Positions 10,166 to 22,317 of a stretch of 64,000 bases of DNA are shown one piece after another (position 1 is the first letter of the stretch; each line of letters begins with the position of its first letter). Below the pieces are notes generated by a model. It was not told the DNA's origin and searched no databases. It saw only the letters and a program-made list of their open reading frames with translations. The position numbers and the translations under genes were made by a program. The stretch is from Cryptomeria japonica (lineage: Eukaryota; Streptophyta; Pinopsida; Cupressales; Cupressaceae): contig NC_081408.1 in the NCBI RefSeq assembly GCF_030272615.1, positions 337,806,793-337,870,792 of the forward strand, given 5' to 3'.

Positions 10166-12410
10166 CCCCCCTTAAGATGAACTTAGGGAGTAGCTAACAA
10201 CAACTAAGACTAAAAAATGCATGTAAACAAAATGCATGAAAGTAACAATGGGTCCCGACAACTAGGCTTGATGAGGTACCCAAGTACAAAACATCTCTGT
10301 AAAGCAGAGAAATAGAGAAAATCTCATTTGAAAAAACTCTACTCCAAAAAGAGATAAAAGATAGTGAAGGACTGAAGAAGCCTCCAAACTAGAGAATGTT
10401 CCAGAAAATAGGAACAAAGGATGAACATAAAGAACACCACTGAAGCATGAAGCTGCAAACATTGTTGAAGAATAACTGTCGATCTAAAGAACTTCCATTG
10501 AAATAGAAGATGATCAGGTAGAGAATACTGTAATTTGCATGAGTGCCCTCAAATAACACTACTTGAATCAGATGGCAAACAAAGGCAAACAACTGAACTC
10601 GAAGATATAGATGGAAAAAAAATACCAAAGTTTGAAGACCTGATCAATTGAAGATAAATAGGAATGAAAGAGTGTCCATATGGTAAATAATCCATCTCAC
10701 CGAAATGCATAGGTAACCAGCCACTGCATTCGCCTAGTACAAAGGAACAAATACTGAATACATAGCTCATTCCAACGAACCAAAGAAGCATTAGAACCAA
10801 CAACCAACAGGAGAAACCCCCCATAGTGCTGACAAGAGAGAGGTGATAGGTACACTAAAATTGAATGCCAAGAAAAACTGCATGACAAATTCAACAGAAA
10901 GTACAAACACATATAAAGGCTAGTGTCATGGAAGGAACACACACTTGACACACATCATGAGGCTAATGTCATGGAAGGAACACTCACGTGAAAAAGGTAG
11001 ATGGAAAACAAAGGCAAATATCAAACCCCCCCATGGCACTTTATAATGGAGTACGAGTACAATAAGGCACAAGATGTGCAAGATCCTAAGCATGCAAAGC
11101 ATAGTGGCAATTTATCTCAGTGCGTTTGCAAAAAGGAAAAAGCTTACAAAATAATGTATATAATACTCAAAAAAGACAAAAGGTTGGAAATACATGAAGA
11201 ATAACCAACAACAAGTCATCCCACCTAAACGATAAGTTTCCATGAGCTCATATGTCCAAGTAATTCACTAGAGTGTGAAAACACAAAAAATTGAATAAAA
11301 TGTACTTGGAGTAAAATCTGGAAAAAGTGCATGTATGAATGTGAGGAGCTCTGAAACATTGTCCCAACACCACTGGAATCGCAAAAAATAGAGAAACTAG
11401 TGAAAACATACGAGCTCAAGACTGAAAACAACACCTCTAACATCAAATGGCTATAGAATATATTGATAGAAAAACCAGGTGATGAAACCCACAAATATGG
11501 AAAGTAGGCAAAACCAGCTTTCCGACAATATCTTGTTTGCCAAAAAATGATATTGTATGCCCAAGTTATGGCCAAAAGAAAAAAACCCCTCTTTTAGGGC
11601 ACAAAAAGGGTCTCAGGGGGCTATGCACAACTGTTGATACTGCTATGTTAGCATGACGTCAGTGGAATATTTTGAATATTCCCCTTTCTGCCAAAATTCG
11701 TCACTTAAAAAACTCGTTGGAAAAATTCCTCTTGTCGGAAGGGATTGCCGGACAGAAAATCATCACCAAAAAATATCACTGGGCACTAGGAAAGGAGTTG
11801 CCGAAAATAAAATCTGGTGGGCGAGGGCCTCAGTGGCGATGATGACTGGTAGTCAACGAGCAAGAGGCGATGTGGGCTCGATAAAAATTGGCCGTGAAGG
11901 AGGGCTACGAGGGCAAGACAAAAATTATCGCCCTTTCTACAGGTGGAGGGTGCACGGAGGGGGTTGGTGCAGCGTCCACAGACTGCTGTAGGCCATACGG
12001 ACCGACAGAGGGTGCTGACAACGCCCCCACCCCCCCCCATTTGCTTTGTAAAAAAACTTTGTTTTTTTTTTAAAATTTCACTAGTTTTTCATTTTGGCCT
12101 GGGTATGCTATAAAATTGTCCCCAAAAAAATTTTAATAAATTTTTTTTAATGAATTTCTCGAAATTCATGCCCAAAATTGGGCAAAACCCAATTTTTTTT
12201 CAAGAGGCTAAAGTTTTTCCAAATTGGAAAATTTTTATATGAAAATGGGGGTTTTGGGGTGTTCTGAGATCAAGGGTGATGTCCGTTTGAGCCCAAAATG
12301 CCCAAAAACAAAGAAGCACTTGAGATCCAAATACAAAGCTCTGAAAAAACTTGAAACCCTAGCCTCCAAAAATCTTCTAAAAAATCAAGAACAAGTAGCA
12401 ACAGATGTAG
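10166..12410 (-). other. Interior of the non-autonomous element, no pol or gag
   Basis: No retroviral domain could be read in any frame. There is a short duplication at about 10918-10990: GTGTCATGGAAGGAACACAC, then AATGTCATGGAAGGAACACTC. A C-run (CCCCCACCCCCCCCC) lies near 12025, and the GC-rich 11780-12000 block resembles a leader just downstream of the PBS. Minus-strand ORFs up to 116 codons have no visible family signature. Confidence 0.6.
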
Positions 12411-12422
12411 GCTTTGATACCA
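12411..12422 (-). other. Primer binding site (tRNA-iMet type)
   Basis: On the minus strand the bases read TGGTATCAAAGC, one mismatch from the canonical plant TGGTATCAGAGC, immediately after the LTR end CTTCTTCA. Confidence 0.85.
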
Positions 12423-12756
12423 TGAAGAAGTTGAGAAATACAACTTCAGAGATCCCAAGAACACCTGCAAGCAAAATACCCGTCACAAGAGAAAAATGGA
12501 GGAAAAAAAACAATAATGGGTCTGAAGAAAAGAATTATCATTCAGAGAAGGAATCAATAAAAAGGTACAATACAATCCTTATAAAAGGAGATTAGCAACC
12601 CTAAAGGTGTGAAAACCTAAAGAAACCCTAAAGGGATAATGTGTATTTCATAGTTACCTACAATATTATTAAATACCTAAGTTTAGCTTAAATGTATAGT
12701 ATAATAGACTAATAGTTAAATAAATAATTATTAGCTAATACAAAATAGCTCTAACA
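12423..12756 (-). repeat. 5' LTR of the 9798-12756 element
   Basis: It pairs with 9798-10165. It begins TGTTAGAGC on the minus strand and ends at the primer binding site. Confidence 0.85.
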
Positions 12757-13237
12757 AGTATTTTGTGAGCCCGTTTTCACTAAGTTGAAATCTTTGATGT
12801 TCCATGTCAAAAATGTGAAAATTAGTTGATGCAAGAAAGTGAATTATCTTATCTATTGTCATGTTACTATAGGATGATGATTTGGTTGTTGCAGGTCATC
12901 AACTTTGTTGCTATTGGTTGACTGAAATGACTCTAGATTTTTATGGGCTTAACAATGTAGAATCCTCTACAGGTCTATTCTTCTATTTTACCAAATATTA
13001 ACTATATTATTTCCCATGGTCTTCCTAACCACTCTTGAATCCAAAATACTCTCAACCTCCTCATGTTATTTCTCTAGTAATTGTTCTAGTAATTAAAAAT
13101 TGGAGAGATGTCTAAACTTGAAGGTAGCTCCAACTCATAAGCATTTGGTGAAAAATTCTTGATGATCTGTTGTCCCCCTTTTAATTTTGGAACCACCATC
13201 CAAATTTTTTCCAAGTGTTTCCTTATCACTCCATGTT
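12757..13237. other. Unassigned spacer left of the tandem unit
   Basis: No ORF, LTR end or repeat was recognised. The expected 5' LTR of tandem unit A is not here, so unit A is truncated on its left. Confidence 0.4.
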
Positions 13238-16200
13238 TCAAGCTTCCTGTCATAGGCTCTATAAAGTTTTGAAATCTTTTCGCACGATGTGTCTCTTTCC
13301 CTGCTTGTCATGGGATTAGAAAGTTCTAAAAGTGTCTGATCGCTCGATCTCCCATTGTCTTGTGCTTTGGTTTCTCTAGTGAGGGTTGTGGAAAGTTTGT
13401 GAGTCCTGACTATAATTTCATAAGTTCATATTTTCCCGGACTGAGTGACTTGTCAGTCTTACCTAGGTCTTGGGGGGCCGCCTTTGTGTCTAGTTATTGT
13501 ACAGATTGACATTGTTTGCCTTGTAAGGAGAAACAAGCTGAATCAAGGGACTGTTTTGAAAGGTGAAGTATATGCAACATTTAAGGCACGTCACATCACT
13601 TGAGGAAACAGACAGGGTGGTGGATGATTTTTGAACCAGTTCTCATTCTTGAGTTTTCACAAAGTGCATTATCTAGCTTGTGTCCATCTGGAGTGTGATA
13701 CAAAACCACTGGGCAAGTGTGCGAGACACATAATTAGAACAATTGAACCTAGGGACTTTCCTACAAGAGCTTGAAGGAGGTGAGAGAGCTCTGTTGTGGG
13801 AAATAATTTTTCAGTGTGGCTTGGATTTCATAGCTGGTTTTTTGGTTGTCGTGCCTTATGTAGATTTAATCATTGCACACTTTGAAAGATACAACCCGAA
13901 GACACAATAAATCCGAGCACAGGGTGGTAGGGTTGTAGCACGGATTAATGCTGAAAGCGTCTCTCGTGCCTTGTGCCTTCCTAAGAGAAAATCCTTTATA
14001 GACATGTCCATTCTAGTTGGTGAAGAGTATTTTAGAATGCATGGGGACTGGTGTATGAAATGCATTGCCGAAAATTGGTTAAAGTCTGAAAAAGGAGGTA
14101 AATCTTAATTGCTCACCCAATTAAAAAGGATGCACTTTAAGGATGAGGTTGCAGAGATTATAGTCCTCTTGCATCATGTTGTAGGGAATGCTTACACTGA
14201 TTCTTTTGAGTTTTGGATGTGTCATTTTATTCTTGCAATTTGCACCCTTGGGAGTTTTATTGACTGAGCCTCTATCATTAGGTACCATTTACATGAACAA
14301 TTGCAAAATTTTCATTAGTCCCTTGTTTTCCATATGTGTTCATATCTGATTTTCATCCTAGCTAGTCAAGAGTTTGCTTGGTCAGGGTTGAAATTGCATC
14401 ATCCTCTCCCTGTATTTGCAGCTATTTACCAGAAATTTCCCTAGCTCACCATGCGTAAGGGTATGCAATCTTTTTCCTATGTCAATGATGCATTCCCGAT
14501 GGGTATGGTTAAAAAATTAGAAGGAAACCTTGGCCTACAGATTTCCCATTACTCTGCTACCTTTGTGATGAAATTTGGAAGTTTCTACAGCCAATTTGAT
14601 AGGTTCACATACCTCAGAATTGGGTGTTTTGAGAAGGCTCCACTAAAATTGCCTCGGTTCTTGTCTGATTATATTGTGTTCTTGGAAGTTTACTGCTAGA
14701 TGGTTGTGGTAGACGTTAAATACCTGATCATGGGAAAGAAAGGATACTCCTTCTCATTGTCCACATCTCATTTCTCTTGCAAAAAAAATGGTGTTGCTAA
14801 AGTTGTGAGAAAAATCCTAGAGAAATTTCAATTTCTATCCCTACCAACTATAAGTAGTTTTGACAACAAGGGATATGTGAAACGTCATTTGTATGGAGCC
14901 AAAGGTTCCATGCATCGACCTGATCTTGAGGACTTCTGGGAGGATTGTTTAGATGATGTTGAAGTGTTTAAAAGAGGTTTCATGAGACTTTCTTAACAAC
15001 AAATTTATACTCTTGATGTTTCCTTTAATGTCAATGTTGATGTGGTAGAAGATGAGGTCATTATTGACCCAGAATATCATACTCTTGCTAATGCAACCCC
15101 CTCAGAAGATGATTGGTCTAAAGAAGAGGTATCAGACCTAATGGTTCGTATTGCTCCAATGTTGAGAAGGACATCCGACTAGTTGAATGGAAAGTGGAAG
15201 CAACATGTTAGTTCCTCACAAAGCCAAAGGCCATCATCCTGCAAAGAGCAAGGAGCAGTTTCCTCTTCCCCTGTTCCAGCACCAACAACCAAGTCTACAA
15301 ATAGGTTACCAACCCAAAGTTCTTAGTCAGATGGTGATGGGAAGAAACGTGAAGAAACCACTGCCATACTAAAATCAACCTTTGAGTAGGATGATAAAAT
15401 TGTACCACCTAGAGGGAAATCACCCATTGTTGATTCTGAAGGTATTTATCAACAAATAATTGATGATCATTCTTTCTCTGATTTGATTGAAATTCCCTCC
15501 TCTCCTATGCAAAATACCCCCATCACTGTTAATAAAGAATCAAGACGTCAAACAACCTCTCTAGCATGCTTGAAGATAGAGGTACAAAAGAAAATAAAAG
15601 TGTCCACCTAGTGAGATAGATACAGTTGCACTGTTGCTGCAAATTTTTCGCAAGCCTAAAAAAGGCTAAGTGAATGTCTTGGATCATTTCTGATTTTGTA
15701 TCTGGTCATCAGCTCCTAGAAATTTCTGACCCTATTAAAGATATGAACACATGTGACATAACAAACAAGGATTATAAGATCAGTTATGTGGATATGGGAC
15801 CTTCCACTTTAGAAGGGGTTGTCTACCATGCTGACTTTTCAGTCCATGCATTGACTAAGAGGGCTCAAGAACTAAAGAAAAAGAATGTAGAGCTACAATC
15901 CTAAGTGTAGTCATTGAATAATTTCATTTCATCTATTATAAATCCTTCTACTGAGGAGGCTTCAAGTTCACATGTGTAGGGAATTGATCCAAATACTATG
16001 AAGAAGGTCAAAGGTAATTTAGGATATGCTAAAGCTATCATTGAATGGATAGATGAAATGTATAGAATTGGTGTCAGTTACATCACTAAGTTTAGAGTGT
16101 TGCATGTTTCTATTTGGAATAAAAGAAAGGAATTGTTAGTTGAGCTACAACAGGACAGAAAGAAGCATGGTTTCATATTTGTGCTTTCAAAGGAGGTTAC

Positions 16201-17388
16201 ATAGCTCATGTCATTGAACCCTTCCATTCTAATGACCAAAAAAATTGGTAGAGCATCCTCAGGAAGTTGATCTTACTTGGCGGGAAGCTTTGGAGTGGAA
16301 AGAGAGGATCTACCATGATTATATCAATGACATTGATGATGCCCTAAAATGCTATTTGAATGACATGTTGAAAATAAAGAATAATCTTAATGCTTTGGAT
16401 GTTGACCTTATGGACATCTTTGAGGAAAATGTATGAGAACTTGGTGAGATGATGGACTAGTTCAAGGGTAATTATCAGAAGAACATTAGAGACCCTCAAA
16501 ATATTTATTTGGATTCCTTTAAGGGATTGTGTCACTTGCAAATGCATACCACTTCCTTTGAGACCGAGATGGATGAAATGCACAAAAACATAGCTACTAT
16601 TGACGTGCTGATTTCAAAATGGAGAATGAGACTACGCATCACAGAAGTACCAGATGACCTTGGCTTGGAACCGGTCATGAATAGGTATCGTGAGTATTGG
16701 CAAAGCTTAAGGCCCAGGAAGTGGAACGTGCTAAACAAGAGGTGGAGATTGTTGGCGATAATGAACCAGAAGCTAAATAGGTGGGGCCAATTTCATAATT
16801 TTACTGTTTTATTGCTTTTCTTGATTATTGGCTTGGAAGCCTAAAACACTTATTTTAAAATAACGGTTGTCTTCAAGAAACCATTTCTCTGAATGTTTTA
16901 AATAGGTGGACTTAGTTTTATTTGGGACCTTTTGGGAAAACTTTGTTTTGCTCTTAAGAGTAGCAAAAAAATAAATTTCTTTAAGCATATTTTTGTTTAC
17001 TATTTTGAATATAGAAAAATTGCCGGTGGCTTTCAGATATTTGTAATCTTTGAATTATGATGTGTGGATGCTTTTTGTTCTTTTGAATGCTTATCAAGGG
17101 ATGAATTTATATTTGAGATGGTGAATGGTTTCAGTAATCTGTTGCTACAAGATATGTTCTGTGAATGATATTTTGTGGTGATTTGGTTGATTCAAAATCT
17201 AAAAAAGTGTTTGTATTTTATGCAATCCTTTACGAAGCTTTCTGGTTAAAAGCATTTCAATTAATTCTTTGTTCATTGAATATTTATCATCTGAAGGTAG
17301 CTTCCACCTTGTAAAATAAGTAGAGAATCAGTCAGTAGATAGTTAATTTAGACTGGTTCAACTGTGGTTACATTTGTCACCTTTGTGG
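13238..17388 (+). repeat. Tandem unit A (interior + LTR) of a Tat/Ogre-like element
   Basis: From TCAAGCTTCCTGTCATAGG onward this 4.15-kb block is a direct repeat of 17549-21335 in the same order and orientation. Shared landmarks are ATCTCCCATTGTCTTGTGCT, TTGGTGAAGAGTATTT and CACCTTTGTGGG. Both contain the same long decayed ORF followed by the same LTR-like sequence. An internal-LTR-internal-LTR arrangement is what unequal exchange between LTRs gives. Confidence 0.8.
13690..16850 (+). pseudogene. Unidentified retroelement ORF, copy A (decayed)
   Basis: I do not recognise this protein. Conceptual reading with many stops gives VSRALCLPKRKSFIDMSILV, EEYFRMHGDWCMKCI, MHFKDEVAEIIVLLHHVVGN, QSFSYVNDAFPMGMVKKLEG and, near the end, KWRMRLRITEVPDDLGLEP. 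The same order is found in copy B. The longest surviving frames are 14451-14699, 14700-14996 and 16509-16844. The N-terminal part has a faint look of plant transposon-associated domains (Trp/Arg-rich opening, then an all-helical block), but this is weak. If the downstream LTR and primer site are read correctly, it occupies the position of ORF1, the extra ORF upstream of gag in Ogre-type elements. It is not functional. Confidence 0.55.
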
Positions 17389-17430
17389 GTGCGATAATAT
17401 AGAGTAAGGTAATAAATTTATTAACAAACA
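16788..17430 (+). repeat. LTR between tandem units A and B (about 640 bp)
   Basis: It is preceded by a purine run (AGGTGGGG), ends AACAAACA and is followed by a degenerate primer binding site at 17437. It matches 20747-21335. The LTR start is approximate because the first bases differ between copies. Confidence 0.6.
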
Positions 17431-17436
17431 AATTTT

Positions 17437-17454
17437 TTGCGACTCTACTAGGAA
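17437..17454 (+). other. Degenerate primer binding site, tRNA-Arg type
   Basis: The bases TTGCGACTCTACTAGGAA resemble TGGCGACTCTGCTGGGGA, the type I associate with Tat/Ogre elements, at three or four substitutions. The site lies 6 nt after a CA-ended LTR. It is the main evidence for a Tat/Ogre assignment. Confidence 0.5.
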
Positions 17455-17991
17455 AGATCTAGAGAAACTAGTATTATGAAGTGTTTGTGTAGTATGCAGT
17501 CATGGGCTTATCAAGACAGGTTGCTCCTGTGTTGCAGTCATGGGCTTATCAAGCTTCATGTCACAAACTTTATGAACTTTTGAAGTCTTGTCACGCGATG
17601 TGTCCCTTTCCCAATCTTGTCACGAGGTTAGAAAGTTTTGAAAGTGTCCGATCACTCGATCTCCCATTGTCTTGTGCTTTGGTCGCTCTAGCGAGGGGTG
17701 TGGAAAGTTTGTGAGTCTTGACTCTAGGTTCATAAGTTCATATTTTCTCTGATTGAGCGACTTGTCACTCTCACCTAGGTCTTGGGGTGCCTCCTTTGTG
17801 CTTAGTTATTGTATGGATTGACATTGTTTTCCTTGTCAGTAGGAACACGTTGAATCAAGGGACTGTTTTGAAAGGTGAAGTAAATGCAGCATTTAAGGCA
17901 TGTCACATCACTCAAGGACACAGATGGGTTTGCAGATGATTATTGAACCACCTCTAATTCTTGAGTTTTCACAAAGTACATTATCTAGCTT

Positions 17992-20664
17992 GTGTCCATG
18001 CAAAGTGTGATACAAAACCACTGGGAAAGTATTCGAGATACAAAAGTAGAACAATTGAACCTAGAATTTTTCCTACAAGAGCTTGAAGGACCTGAGAGAG
18101 CCCCATTGTGGGAAAGAATTTTTCACCGTAGATTGGCTTTCACAGCTATTTTTCTAGCTATTGTGCCTTGCATAGATTTAATCATTGTATGCTTTGAAAG
18201 TTACAACCTAGAGACACAAGAAATCTGAGCAAAGGGTGGTAGGGTTGTAGCATGGATTAACGCTGAAATCATCTCTCGTGCCTTGTGCCTTCCTGAGAGA
18301 AAAGCCTTTGAAGACATGTCCATTCTAGTTGGTGAAGAGTATTTCAGAATGCATGGGGATTGGTGTATGAATTGCATTGGCAAAAATTGGTTAAAGTCTA
18401 AAAAAGAATGTAAGTCTCAATTGCCTACAAAATTAAAAAGGATGCACTTTAAGGACGAGGTTGCAAAGATTATAGTCCTCTTGCACTGTGTTGTAGGGAA
18501 TGCTTGCATTGATTCTTTTGAGTTTTTGATGTATCATTTTATTCTTGTAATTTGCGCCCCTGGGAGGTTTATTGACCGAGCCTCTATCATTAGCTACCAT
18601 TTGCAAGAACAATTGCAAAATTTTTGTCAGTCCCTTGTTTTCTATATGTGTTCATATCTTATTTTCATCCTATCTAGTCAAGAGTCTTCATGGTCAGGTT
18701 TTGAATTGCATCATCCTCTCCTTGCATTTGTAGTTGTCTACCAAACATTTCTTGAGCTTACCATGTGTAAGGGTATGCAATCTTTTTCCCAATTCAATGA
18801 TGCATTCCCGATGGGTATTGTTAGAAATTTAGAAGGAAACCCTGGCCTACAGATTTCCCATGAATTTTCTACCTTTGTGATGAAATTTGGAAGATTCTAC
18901 ACCCAATTCAACAAGTTCACATACCTCAAAATTGGGGGTTTTGAGAAAGCTCTGCCGAAATTGCCTCAGTTCTCATCTGATTATATTGTGTTCCTGTAAG
19001 TTTGCTGCCAAATGGTTGTGGTAAACATTAAAGACCTAAACATGGGAAAGAAAGGATACTCCTTCCCAGTGTTCACATCTCATTTCTGTTGCAAAAAAAA
19101 TGGTGTTGCTAAGGCTATGGGAACAATCCTAGAGAAATTTCTATTTCTATCCTTGCTATCTAGAAGTAGTTTCGACAACAAGGGATGTGTGAAATGCCAT
19201 TTGTATGGAGCCAAAGGTTACATGCATTGACCCGAGCTTGAGGATTTATAGGAGGATTGTTTAGTTGATGATAAAGTGTTTAAAAGAGGTTACATGAGAC
19301 TTTCTTTACAAAAAATTCATACTCTTGGTGTTTCATTTAATGTTCTTATTGATGTGGTAGAAGATGGGGTCATTTTACCCAAAATATCATACTCTTGGTA
19401 ATGCAACCCCCTCAAAAGTTTATTGGTCTAAAGAAGAGGTATCAGACCTAATGGTTCATACTGCTCCAGTGTTGAGAAGGACATTCGTCTGGTTAAATGG
19501 TAAGTGGAAGCAACATGTCAGATCCTCACAAAGCCAAATGTCATCATCCCGTAGAGAGAAAGGAGTAGTTTCCTCTTCCCCCATTCCAACACCAACAACC
19601 AATTCTGCAGATAGATTACCAACCTGAAGTCCTCAGTGAGGTGGCAATGGTGAGGAACCTGAAGAAACGACTGCTAGACTAAAATCAACCTGTGAGCGGG
19701 ATGACAAAATTGTGCCACCTAGAGAAATCACCCCTTGTTGATGCTGAAGGTATTTGACAATAGATAATTGATGATCATTATTTCTCTAATTTGGTTGAAA
19801 TTCCCTCCTCCTCTGTGAAAAATACCCCCAACACTATTAATAAAGAGTCAAGACTTGAAACAACCTCTCTAGCTTGGATGAAGACAGAGGTAGAGAAGAA
19901 AGGAAAAGTGTCCACCCCTATTTCCAATGAAATAGATAAAGTTGCACTGTTGCTAAAAAGTTCTTGCAAGCCTAAAAAGGCTAAGCGAATGTCTCAGATC
20001 ATTTCTAATTTTGTATCTGGCCATCATCTCCTAGAAATTGCTAACCCTATTAAAGATATGAATGCAAGTGACATAACGGAAAATGATTATAAGATCACTC
20101 ATTTGGATATGGGAGCTTCCACTTTAGAAGGAGATGTTTACCATGCTGACTTTTTCATCCATGCATTGATTAAGAGGGCCCAAGAACAAAAGAAAAAGTC
20201 AGCATGGTAGACATCCTAAGGAAGTTGATCTTACCCGACGGGAAGCTTTGGAATGGAAAGAGAGAATATACCATGATTATATCAGTGACATTGATGATGC
20301 CCTAAAATGCTACTTGAATAACATGCTGAAAATAAAGAATAATGTCAGTGCTCTAGATGCTAACCTTATGGACAACTTTGAGGAAAATGTATGAAAACTT
20401 GGTGAGATGATGGGCCAGTTCAAGGGTAATTATTAGAAGAACATTAGAAACCCTCAAAATATTTCTTTGGAATCCTTTAAGGGTTTGTGTCACTTGAAAA
20501 TGCATACCACTACCTTAGAGACTGAGATGGATGAAATGTACAAAAACATAGCCACTACTGATGGGTTGATTTCAAAATGGAGTACAAGACTGCGCATCAC
20601 AACATTACTAGAGGACTTGGGCATGGAACTAATCATGAACATGTATCATGAGTATAGGAAATGA
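17992..20664 (+). pseudogene. Unidentified retroelement ORF, copy B (better preserved)
   Basis: This is the better copy of the unknown ORF. 17992-18228 and 18283-18999 are one frame broken by a single TGA at 18226. Motifs include LNLEFFLQELEGPERAPLWE, RVVAWINAEIISRALCLPER, SILVGEEYFRMHGDWCMNCI and YHLQEQLQNFCQSLVFYMCS. The frame continues past a stop at 18997 (MVVVNIKDLNMGKKGYSF). It then shifts near 19360 (WSKEEVSDLMVHTAPVLRRT) and again before 19791, where it becomes Ser/Lys-rich. The last part (20467-20664) is helical. Copy A has CGA where B has the TGA at 18226, so the stop is a C-to-T change. Removal of ~360 bp near 20198 also deletes coding sequence. No polymerase motif is present. Function unknown. 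Confidence 0.55.
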
Positions 20665-20746
20665 CTTAAGGTTCAGGAAGTGGAACGTGGTGAACATGAG
20701 GTAGAGATCATTGGTGATAATGAACTGGAAGCTGAATAGGCAGGGG

Positions 20747-21335
20747 TAGTTTCATAATTTTACTGTTTTATTGCTTTTCTTGATTATTGGCTTGGAAGCC
20801 TAAAACACTTATTTTAAAATAAAAGTTGTCTTTGAGAAACTGTTTCTTTGAATGTTTTAAATAGATGGACTTAGTTTTATTTGGGATCTTTTGGGCAAAC
20901 TTTGTTTCTCTTAAGAGCAACAAAAAAATGATAGTTTTATTTAAGATATTCATAATCTTTGAATTATGATGTGTGGATGCTTTCTATTCTTTTGAATGAT
21001 TATCAATGGATGAATTTATATTTGAGATGGTGAATGGTTTCAGTTTTCTATCACTGTAAGATATGATCTTTGAATGATATTTTTTGGTGATCTAGTTGAT
21101 TCAAAATCTTAAAAATCTAAAAAAGTGTCTGTATTTTATGCATGCCTTTACGAAGATTTCTGGTTAAAATCTCTTTCCTTATTTTCTTTCTATTTAAAAT
21201 AATTTTAGTTAATTATTCATTCATTGAATATCATCTAAAGATAGTTGCCACCTTATAAAATAAGCAGAGAATCAATCAGTAGATAGTTTATTTAGATTGG
21301 CTCAACTATAGTTACATTTGTCACCTTTGTGGGCA
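20747..21335 (+). repeat. Right-hand LTR of tandem unit B, 3' truncated
   Basis: It matches 16788-17388, for example GATTATTGGCTTGGAAGCCT and GAATTATGATGTGTGGATGC. It loses homology after CACCTTTGTGGG, about 45 bp before the LTR end seen in unit A. Confidence 0.65.
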
Positions 21336-22317
21336 CTCTAGTCTAGGACCTGTGCACTAGCACCTTGGTCCTCCTCAATTAGGGACCATATTTTGGGCCA
21401 AGGGAGGAGGAAACCTCTTTGAGGAATTACTTGGTAAGTGTTTGAGTCATAAAAGTTGGAATTAAGACACTGAACAGACCTAGATAGGAGACAAGGGGGT
21501 GGCGTGCTAAAGTGGGGGCACAAACATGAGGTGTAAATTGGGTCAATGATAATTTACAATGCTACAATATTATCCTATGTGTTTATGTTTCATGTTAAGA
21601 ACCATAGGCTAGGGGTATCTAGGAAAATATTAGGGGGATTGGCTTCCAAGTAGGTGTCGAGGCCCAAAGTGGCTACCAAGATAATCTCATTGAGATTTTT
21701 CTTAACAAGTGATAACTTAATTAAATGTATTAGGGGGTAAGGTAGATCTCATATTAAAAAGATAATGATGTTTCCCCATCTCATGGCTTAGAGTGCTCGT
21801 ATAGGCTCATGATGAGATTGGGAAGGCCTATTAGCAAACTGTAACTCCTTGTCCTCATGAGAGGTGGATTTGGTTCCACATGGGTGTCACATGAGCGTCG
21901 AGGCTAAAAGGGCTACAAGAATGACTCATGGTGATGGAATGTGATGAAACTCTTCATTAAGTGTGTCCTAGAACCTTAACCTACGTGTTGTGCAGAAGCC
22001 TTCGATAGTTAGTGTTATGTTGTTCTAGTCCTTGTGATTGCTACATTTGTGTGTTCATTGCTTTTCTATGGATATGTTAGTGTTAGCCTTAGAGGCATAT
22101 TGGTGTGTGTGGGGCTTTATGTCATTATCTGGAGCATGGGGGCTAGACCTTTTGGTTCTGCATGATCGAGTCGTTGATGGTTTCTATTGGAAATTTGGAG
22201 GAATTGATTATGTGTTGCATTGATATCAACACTAGCTATTTTGTTGTCTACCAGCTTCCGATAGAGTGGTTGGTCTTTGATGTTGATCTGGAGATTTGTC
22301 TCTGGTTTTGTTCTAGT
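21336..22317. other. Unassigned intergenic DNA
   Basis: Only short ORFs without family features occur here. No LTR pair, hairpin or RNA gene was recognised. Confidence 0.35.

Larger units (their letters stand above)
9798..12756 (-). mobile_element. Non-autonomous Copia-like LTR retrotransposon (3.0 kb)
   Basis: The element lies on the minus strand. It has a 334-bp 5' LTR (12423-12756), a tRNA-iMet-type primer binding site TGGTATCAAAGC directly next to it, a 2.3-kb interior, a G-rich polypurine tract (complement of CCCCCCTTAAG at 10166-10176) and a 368-bp 3' LTR (9798-10165). The LTRs start TGTTAGAG and end CTTCTTCA. The interior has only short unrelated ORFs and no gag, protease, RT or integrase motif, so it must have depended on enzymes supplied in trans. 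A GC-rich block (about 11780-12000) lies near its 5' end. Flanking pentamers AAAAT and AGTAT are not a clear TSD. Confidence 0.8.
17549..21335 (+). repeat. Tandem unit B (interior + LTR) of the same element
   Basis: This block is a direct repeat of 13238-17388, about 360 bp shorter because of a deletion near 20198. Just upstream, GCAGTCATGGGCTTATCAAG is itself duplicated at 17496-17515 and 17534-17553. Confidence 0.8.

Noticed and set aside
10262-11575. Series of minus-strand ORFs (66-116 codons) with hydrophobic, membrane-like sequence
   Set aside because: They lie in the interior of a pol-less element, overlap in several frames, and owe their Phe/Leu/Ser composition to T-rich sequence; no family signal.
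9793-12761. Target-site duplication for the 9798-12756 element (AAAAT/AGTAT)
   Set aside because: Only three of five bases match; not better than chance in AT-rich DNA.
21336-21360. A third primer binding site after the unit B LTR (ACTCTAGTCTAGG resembling GACTCTACTAGG)
   Set aside because: The similarity is short, and the last ~45 bp of the LTR are missing between; chance cannot be excluded.
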